Below, one piece after another: positions 6,919 to 9,048 of a stretch of DNA of 9,048 nt. The notes under the pieces are model-generated. The model saw only the letters and a program-made list of their open reading frames with translations, searched no databases and was not told the DNA's origin. Source of the stretch: DASZKW01 sp035552775 (GTDB lineage Bacteria; Actinomycetota; Acidimicrobiia; Acidimicrobiales; Palsa-688); assembly GCA_035552775.1 (NCBI GenBank), contig DASZKW010000086.1:1-9048 (forward strand), in the 5' to 3' direction. Every line of letters begins with the position of its first letter. Within the stretch, counting starts at the first letter, position 1. The position numbers and the translations under genes are program-made.

Positions 6919-7177
6919 CGGGGCCCGGGTGGGTCTGTGGTTGAAAGTCGATGCCAGTCGCAGGCGAAACGACCCACGTAAGGCAACCCGTGGTTGCTGA
7001 GCATGGTGCGGCTTAGGAGTAAGCCCTGCCCGCCGGCGGGCCGATCGGCGGCCCGGGACGGAGACGGCACCAAGCGGGAGCTCCGGCGGTGTTGGGCGAT
7101 TAGCCGCCGCCACCGGCCCGGCAGTGCCGCTGCAGGCGAGTGTGGGGTCAAAGACCAGGTCAGCCACCCGGGCCCCG
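6919..7177 (+). ncRNA. Candidate structured non-coding RNA (raiA-type?)
   Basis: No plausible protein is encoded between the isomerase and the response regulator. Instead the ends of this segment, 6919-6932 and 7164-7177, are perfect reverse complements over 14 bases. Inside are a 7-bp helix 6929-6935/6971-6977 that can stack directly on a 10-bp version of the closing helix, and GCAACC-CGT-GGTTGC at 6983-6997. GGCTTA-GGAG-TAAGCC spans 7010-7025. Further helices are 7038-7042/7050-7054, a 6-bp helix 7084-7089/7104-7109, and GCAG/CTGC 7121-7133. A -10 box sits just upstream and a terminator-like hairpin just downstream. In several actinomycetes and firmicutes the raiA RNA lies near hpf/raiA or comF genes, and in actinomycetes hpf is often next to secA. 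SecA is close here, so raiA RNA is my first guess, unconfirmed. Alternatives are a riboswitch-like leader of the response regulator or an unknown RNA class. Confidence 0.5.
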
Positions 7178-7228
7178 ACAGACTCAGCCACCCGGGCCCG
7201 GACAGACTCAGCCACCCGGGCCCGGACG
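7161..7228. repeat. Three-copy 24-bp tandem repeat
   Basis: Copies start at 7161, 7185 and 7209; the third keeps 19 bases before diverging. Each contains CAGCCACCCGGGCCC, with a CCGGGCCCGG palindrome in copies two and three. Copy one differs from copy two at one base (C at 7176 instead of G), and that base pairs with G6920 in the closing helix of the candidate RNA. The array ends nine bases before the response-regulator -10 element, so it occupies the expected -35 position. Confidence 0.85.
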
Positions 7229-7232
7229 TTTT
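7192..7232 (+). terminator. Terminator-like hairpin built from repeat copies 2 and 3
   Basis: The palindromic core of copy two (7192-7201) can pair with that of copy three (7216-7225) to form a 10-bp all-GC stem with a 14-base loop, followed by ACG and TTTT at 7229-7232. That is the form of a Rho-independent terminator with a short T run. It would end a transcript starting near 6920 before the next promoter. Confidence 0.45.
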
Positions 7233-7236
7233 CCCC

Positions 7237-7242
7237 TACCGT
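7237..7242 (+). promoter_or_regulatory. -10 element for a leaderless response-regulator mRNA
   Basis: TACCGT matches TANNNT and ends seven bases before ATG 7250. No Shine-Dalgarno lies between them. Together these predict that transcription starts at or next to the start codon, a common arrangement in actinomycetes. Confidence 0.5.
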
Positions 7243-7249
7243 TAGACGC

Positions 7250-7924
7250 ATGGCCAGCGACGAGGTGATCCGGGTCCTCATCGCTGATGACCAGGCCCTG
7301 TTCCGTCGGGGTCTGTACGTGGTACTGGGCACCGAGGACGGCATCGAGGTGGTCGCCGAGGCCTCCAACGGCGAGGAGGCGGTGGTCAAGGCGGAGGAGT
7401 TGGCGCCCGACGTCGTGCTCATGGACGTGCGCATGCCCCGCATGGGCGGTATCGAAGCCACCCGCGCCATCAGCGCCACCCTGCCGTCCACCAAGATCCT
7501 CATGCTGACGGTGAGCGACGAGGAGGACGACCTCTACGACGCCATAAGGGCGGGGGCCAACGGCTACCTGCTCAAGGAGATCTCCGTCGAGGAGGTGGCC
7601 GACGCGGTGCGGGCGGTGGTCCAGGGCGACAGCCTCATCTCGCCCTCTATGGCGTCGAAGCTGCTGTCGGAGTTCACGTCTCTGGCCCGGCGTGCCTCCG
7701 AGCAGGAGGAGCTACCGCCCCCGGTGCTCACCCCCCGCGAGCTCGAGGTCCTTCGGCTCATGGCCCAGTCCAAGAGCAACCGGGAGATCGCCGAGGGCCT
7801 GTTCATCTCGGAGAACACCGTGAAGAATCACGTGCGCAACATCTTGGACAAGCTGCACATGCACTCCCGAATGGAGGCGGTCATGTACGCCATGCGCAAG
7901 CGTCTCCTCGATCCGCAGGGCTGA
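7250..7924 (+). CDS. NarL/LuxR-family response regulator
   Basis: The 224-residue protein has a receiver domain (about 7-125) and a LuxR-type helix-turn-helix (about 157-218). The receiver has the acidic pair Asp13-Asp14, phospho-acceptor Asp59 in VLMDVRMPRMGG, switch Thr87 and Lys109, so it should be phosphorylatable. The output domain shows LTPRELEVLRLMAQSKSNRE then ISENTVKNHVRNILDKL, the DNA-recognition helices. No histidine kinase is adjacent in the window, so it is an orphan regulator here. I chose ATG 7250 because the receiver begins right after it and a TANNNT box seven bases upstream with no ribosome-binding site suggests a leaderless message. The frame stays open upstream to GTG 7124, but that extension merely translates the tandem repeats. 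SecA follows after 38 bases. Targets cannot be told from the sequence. Confidence 0.93.
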   Translation: MASDEVIRVLIADDQALFRRGLYVVLGTEDGIEVVAEASNGEEAVVKAEELAPDVVLMDVRMPRMGGIEATRAISATLPSTKILMLTVSDEEDDLYDAIRAGANGYLLKEISVEEVADAVRAVVQGDSLISPSMASKLLSEFTSLARRASEQEELPPPVLTPRELEVLRLMAQSKSNREIAEGLFISENTVKNHVRNILDKLHMHSRMEAVMYAMRKRLLDPQG

Positions 7925-7947
7925 GTGGTCGCGGTGGGGGCTACCGG

Positions 7948-7959
7948 TACCATGGAGGG
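7948..7959 (+). promoter_or_regulatory. Possible -10 box and Shine-Dalgarno before secA
   Basis: TACCAT (7948-7953) fits TANNNT and is immediately followed by GGAGGG (7954-7959), which lies three bases before ATG 7963. The two readings compete: a nearly leaderless secA transcript from this box, or read-through from the response regulator using a closely spaced ribosome-binding site. There is no recognisable -35. Confidence 0.35.
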
Positions 7960-7962
7960 CGC

Positions 7963-9048
<1,086 letters not shown>

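Noticed and set aside
7161..7228. CRISPR array
   Set aside because: The 24-bp units are contiguous with no spacers, and no cas gene is near.
7124..7249. N-terminal extension of the response regulator from GTG 7124
   Set aside because: It only translates the tandem repeats into ATRAPTDS-like units; receiver domains begin where ATG 7250 places them.
6886..7249. Decayed hpf gene between the isomerase and secA
   Set aside because: No frame here shows residues resembling a ribosome hibernation factor, and the helices explain the sequence better.

Overview
The window is about 9 kb of very GC-rich DNA. Codon use, gene families and gene order point to an actinomycete (Actinomycetota), most likely an acidimicrobial lineage. 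That assignment is inferred from recalled family resemblance and was not searched. Apart from an insertion-sequence remnant at the left edge, every convincing gene lies on the + strand.

Layout. Bases 1-276 hold the end of an IS200/IS605-family element: the first 55 codons of a leftward tnpA plus its hairpin-bearing end. The element stops almost at the start codon of a DUF3499 gene (277-516). A CPBP-family intramembrane protease (to 1256) follows, then a 55-residue zinc-ribbon protein that starts with TTG (1349-1516) and is easy to miss. Next come an 853-residue polytopic membrane protein resembling the PTPS-related / GT-C-like family (1666-4227), phosphomannomutase/phosphoglucomutase ManB (4241-5605), a Trm112-like small protein (5605-5847) and a SIS-domain phosphoglucose/phosphomannose isomerase (5851-6885). 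From ManB on, these genes overlap or nearly touch. DUF3499, ManB and the SIS isomerase are also neighbours in mycobacteria, so this is a conserved mannose-activation locus. The isomerase makes mannose-6-P, ManB converts it to mannose-1-P for nucleotide-sugar synthesis, and the membrane protein is a plausible envelope glycosyl-transfer partner.

The 364 bases between the isomerase and the next gene (6886-7249) have no convincing protein gene but are strongly organised. A TANNNT -10 element is followed by a region whose two ends (6919-6932 and 7164-7177) are perfectly complementary over 14 bases and which encloses several perfect hairpins. It ends in a three-copy 24-base repeat whose last two copies can form a terminator-like hairpin followed by TTTT. 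I read this as an independently transcribed structured RNA of about 260-310 nt, the strongest candidate here for something undescribed. Because secA lies nearby, an RNA of the raiA type is a reasonable hypothesis.

Right part: an orphan NarL/LuxR-type response regulator (7250-7924), apparently leaderless, then the first 362 codons of secA (7963 to the edge), the motor of general protein export.
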